From: Eubacterium sp.
Lineage (GTDB): Bacteria; Bacillota_A; Clostridia; Lachnospirales; Lachnospiraceae
Assembly (NCBI GenBank): GCA_023663915.1
Contig: JAMPGN010000007.1
Location: 1-45,373, forward strand
Direction: 5' to 3'
DNA: 45,373 bases
Translations under genes and position numbers: made by a program
The notes under the pieces: generated by a model
The model's database searches: none
The model's input: only the letters and a program-made list of their open reading frames with translations
Told to the model about the DNA's origin: nothing
Shown here: in pieces, positions 42,614 through 45,373 of the stretch
How positions within the stretch are numbered: position 1 is the stretch's first letter
Layout of the letters: the number at the start of each line of letters is the position of its first letter

Positions 42614-45103
42614 ATGATTCGGGAAAAATTAAACAGGAACTGGCAGTTTGCAAAGGGTAGCGCATCGTTGATGTCCTCATTTATGGGAGGACCGCAGTTT
42701 GAGACGGTGGATCTGCCGCACGACGCCATGGTGCATGAAGAGCGGACGCCTGATACGGCGAACGGCACGCAGACCGGATACTGGCCCGGTGGACTCTATA
42801 CTTATGTGAAGAAATTGGATGTCCCGCAGGAATGGGAGGACAAAACAGTTATCTTGGAATTTGAAGGTGTCTACGCAACGGCTATGGTGTATGTTAACGG
42901 AGAACTGGCACAGAGTAATCTGTATGGATATTCCGATTTCTATGTTGTATTGGATAAATACCTAAATTATGGACAGGAAAATGAAATCCGCGTTGTGGCG
43001 GACAATGCCGCAGAGAAAAACAGCCGTTGGTATTCGGGAAGCGGTATCTATCGGAATGTCAATCTGCTGGTAGGCGCACGGATTCATATTCCGGCAGACG
43101 GTGTGCGGATTACGACGCCGGATGTATCAGAAGAGAGTGCAGCGGTAGAAGTATGTACATCCATTAAGAATCTTACCAGAAAAAAAGAGAAAATCACCGT
43201 CGAAGTAACATTATCCTGTGAGGGTGCCGTAGTGGGAACAGATCGGATCGGCGTGACGATGTTTATGGAAGCGGAGGAGACAGTTTATCAGAGGATTGCA
43301 TTACACCAGCCGAAATTGTGGAGCACGGAAACGCCGCAGTTGTACGACTGCGTAGTGAAACTCTATGCAGGTGAAGAACTTTTGGACGAGACACGGGAGC
43401 ATTTCGGGATTCGTAAGTTGGAACTGGATGCGGAGAAGGGACTGCGTATCAACGGTAAGCAGGTGAAACTGCGTGGTACTTGTATCCATCATGATAACGG
43501 CATCATCGGTGCAACCACATTGGAGAAGGCGGAGGAGCGACGCTGCCGCCAGATGAAGGAAGCTGGTTTTAACAGTATCCGAAGCGCGCATCATCCCATG
43601 AGTAAGGCGATGTTAAATGCATGTGATAAGATTGGCATGCTTGTCATGGACGAGTTGAGCGATATGTGGACGAACCATAAGAATGCTAATGACTTTGCAC
43701 TGCATTTCCTGGACTGCGTGGATACAGAAGTAGAACGTATGGTGCAGAAAGATTATAACCACCCTAGCGTGATTCTGTATTCTGTCGGGAATGAGATTCC
43801 GGATTTGGGAAGTGCTAGAGGGGCGCAGATCAACCGTATGATCTGTAATCAATTCCATGCACTGGACCCATCTCGTTATACGACCAATGCCGTGAATGGT
43901 ATGCTGGCTCTGGGACCGAAGATGGGCGCGGTGATCCAGGATATCATGAGTGCGCAGCAGACGGCAGCGGCGGCAGCAGGCGCGGGTGCGCAGTCCGGAC
44001 ACGAGGAGGAAGGCGCCAGTGCATTGAATAGTATGATGGCTTTGATGGTTGGACCGATAGCGGATGCGTTTGCCTGCCATCCATTGATGACGGAATGTAT
44101 TGAAGAAGCCAGCCAGGGAATGGAGATTACCGGATTGAATTATTTGACCGGGCGCCATGTCTTAGAGAAAGAACTGCATCCTAATAAAACAGTTGTCGGA
44201 ACGGAGACTTATCCGGCGGATATTGTCAGACTTTGGGATATTGTAAAGAACCATAACCATGTATTGGGTGATTACACCTGGACTGGTTATGATTATCTAG
44301 GTGAGGCAGGCTGCGGTATTTTCTACTATGACGGCACGCAGAATTTCAATGGTGTTTATCCTGATAGAATCGCTTATATTGGGGACATTGATATTATTGG
44401 ATACCGCAGACCGATCAGTTATCTGCGGGAGATTGTATTTGGTCTTCGGAAAGAGCCGTATATCGCGGTAGAGCGTGTGGATCGTTACGGTATGCAGCAT
44501 TCGCAGACTGCATGGATGTTAAAAGATAACATTGCAAGCTGGACCTGGCCGGGATACGAAGGCAAGCCGGCGAATGTGGATATCTACAGTGATGCCGAGG
44601 AGGTAGAACTGTTCTTGAATGGAAAATCATTAGGAAGGAAACCTGCCGGTGAAGCATGTGGTTTTACTGCTTCTTATGAAATGACTTATGAGCCGGGTGA
44701 ATTGCTGGCAGTAAGCTATGTGGGCGGCGCAGAAACCGGACGTTTTGTACTTCAAACAGCGGACAGTGAAGTGGAACTGCAAGTAATATGCGAGGGAGAT
44801 ACTCTGAAAGCTGACGGTGAGGATCTTGCATTTGTTACGGTGAGATTGGTCGATAAAGACGGCATCGAAAACCTGATCGCAGAGAAGGAAATTACCGTCA
44901 GCGTGGAGGGCGTTGGAACCCTACAGGGTTTCGGCAGTGCAGATCCGAGGGCGATTGGCAGCTATGATGACTCAACATGGAAGACCTATAATGGATATGC
45001 GATGGCAGTGATCCGTGCAGGCGTCGAGGCAGGCGAGATCAAAGTGAAATTCGAGGCAGAAGGCTGCCAGACGAAAGAAGTTGTAATTAAAACAAAACAA
45101 TAG
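42614..45103 (+). CDS. GH2 family beta-galactosidase-type enzyme
   Basis: 829 aa with no signal peptide. Domains in order: sugar-binding jelly roll (about 1-165, LPHDAMVHEERTP, WYSGSGIYRNV), immunoglobulin-like domain (about 170-275), TIM barrel with FNSIRSAHHP, acid/base Glu394 in SVGNEIP and nucleophile Glu531 in GTETYP, then C-terminal beta domains of the DUF4982 and Ig type found in beta-galactosidase/beta-glucuronidase relatives. A low-complexity Ala/Gly/Gln stretch at about 447-475 in the barrel looks like an extra loop. It splits a terminal beta-linked hexose, galactose most likely. AGGAGAAGG ribosome binding site. Divergent from its AraC regulator. Confidence 0.9.
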   Translation: MIREKLNRNWQFAKGSASLMSSFMGGPQFETVDLPHDAMVHEERTPDTANGTQTGYWPGGLYTYVKKLDVPQEWEDKTVILEFEGVYATAMVYVNGELAQSNLYGYSDFYVVLDKYLNYGQENEIRVVADNAAEKNSRWYSGSGIYRNVNLLVGARIHIPADGVRITTPDVSEESAAVEVCTSIKNLTRKKEKITVEVTLSCEGAVVGTDRIGVTMFMEAEETVYQRIALHQPKLWSTETPQLYDCVVKLYAGEELLDETREHFGIRKLELDAEKGLRINGKQVKLRGTCIHHDNGIIGATTLEKAEERRCRQMKEAGFNSIRSAHHPMSKAMLNACDKIGMLVMDELSDMWTNHKNANDFALHFLDCVDTEVERMVQKDYNHPSVILYSVGNEIPDLGSARGAQINRMICNQFHALDPSRYTTNAVNGMLALGPKMGAVIQDIMSAQQTAAAAAGAGAQSGHEEEGASALNSMMALMVGPIADAFACHPLMTECIEEASQGMEITGLNYLTGRHVLEKELHPNKTVVGTETYPADIVRLWDIVKNHNHVLGDYTWTGYDYLGEAGCGIFYYDGTQNFNGVYPDRIAYIGDIDIIGYRRPISYLREIVFGLRKEPYIAVERVDRYGMQHSQTAWMLKDNIASWTWPGYEGKPANVDIYSDAEEVELFLNGKSLGRKPAGEACGFTASYEMTYEPGELLAVSYVGGAETGRFVLQTADSEVELQVICEGDTLKADGEDLAFVTVRLVDKDGIENLIAEKEITVSVEGVGTLQGFGSADPRAIGSYDDSTWKTYNGYAMAVIRAGVEAGEIKVKFEAEGCQTKEVVIKTKQ

Positions 45104-45155
45104 CAGAATCTTATCAAGATTCGGGTGTTGAAAGTTCTTTCGATAAACTTTGGCT

Positions 45156-45373
45156 GGCAGATTGCACAAAAAGTTCACGCAGTCGTCTTGTGAAGGAGAT
45201 TGAGATTTTCTTAGTATTCCGTCTGTGAACTAGCAATTTCGGGACATGGATGTCCCGAAAAGCCCGAATCGCGCACGGATGCGCGTTGAGGGCGGTTGCG
45301 TCCGGTGTCACAGCTTACGCCGGAATGCTTAGAAAATCCATTCGACGAAACCCGACACAAGAGAACTTTTTGT
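45156..45373. repeat. Palindromic interspersed repeat, second copy, cut by the window end
   Basis: Matches the copy at 20508 base for base without gaps (offset 24648) until the window ends within the right terminal repeat. Similarity also extends about 26 bp to the left of the terminal repeat (TTTCGATAAACT). About 12 differences in 240 bp; most fall in loops or give G-U pairs. It starts 53 bp after the GH2 stop. Confidence 0.9.

Noticed and set aside
45106..45122. GAATCTT/AAGATTC hairpin as terminator of the GH2 gene
   Set aside because: Three-base loop, AT-rich 7-bp stem and no T run. The following repeat element may serve as the 3' end instead.

Overview
The window reads as chromosomal DNA of a low-to-mid GC Gram-positive anaerobe, most likely a gut member of the Lachnospiraceae (Clostridia). 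I infer this from gene style rather than a marker gene: strong AGGAGG ribosome binding sites, a TSCPD protein next to murG, an AAA-ATPase/PD-(D/E)XK protein, GPH-type sugar symporters paired with glycoside hydrolases, and many LacI and AraC regulators. No rRNA, tRNA, CRISPR array, phage or transposase gene was seen.

Layout. (1) 2-11264: a plus-strand surface-glycan or activated-polyol module. It holds a class II aldolase, a protein made of two nucleotidyltransferase domains in tandem, a membrane GT-C glycosyltransferase fused to a uridine-kinase-like P-loop domain, a HAD phosphatase, a GT2 polyprenyl-phosphate-type glycosyltransferase, a GDPD-like protein and a second GT-C protein. An AT-rich type II restriction-modification pair (6780-8946) sits inside it. 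(2) 11285-19208: a sucrose-PTS regulon with ptsI, a HAD phosphatase, a IIBCA permease, an amylosucrase-like GH13 enzyme and a LacI regulator. The ptsI and permease promoters are near-copies, each with two palindromic operators 99-100 bp apart. (3) 19162-26334: two unknown membrane proteins on the minus strand flanking a 228-bp palindromic repeat, then TSCPD, murG and pgi, then the AAA/PD-(D/E)XK protein. (4) 26494-34560: a minus-strand plant-glycan operon (GH78 rhamnosidase, GPH symporter, SGNH hydrolase, GH43) divergent from an AraC regulator. A shared 20-bp motif lies before the GH78 gene and before the symporter. (5) 34642-45103: a small unknown gene, a LacI regulator, GH3, a second GPH symporter, an AbrB/PIN toxin-antitoxin pair, a second AraC regulator and a GH2 enzyme. 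The symporter and GH2 promoters share a 17-bp motif in identical geometry.

Two genes, the GH78 rhamnosidase and the PIN toxin, are each broken by what looks like loss of one base from a 7-base homopolymer. The window ends inside a second copy of the palindromic repeat, which is about 95% identical to the first.

How the parts work together (inference). The aldolase, nucleotidyltransferases, kinase and HAD enzyme would make and activate a sugar or polyol. The GT2 enzyme would load a sugar onto polyprenyl phosphate, and the two GT-C proteins would use it outside the membrane. The three catabolic clusters each carry their own regulator with visible candidate operators.
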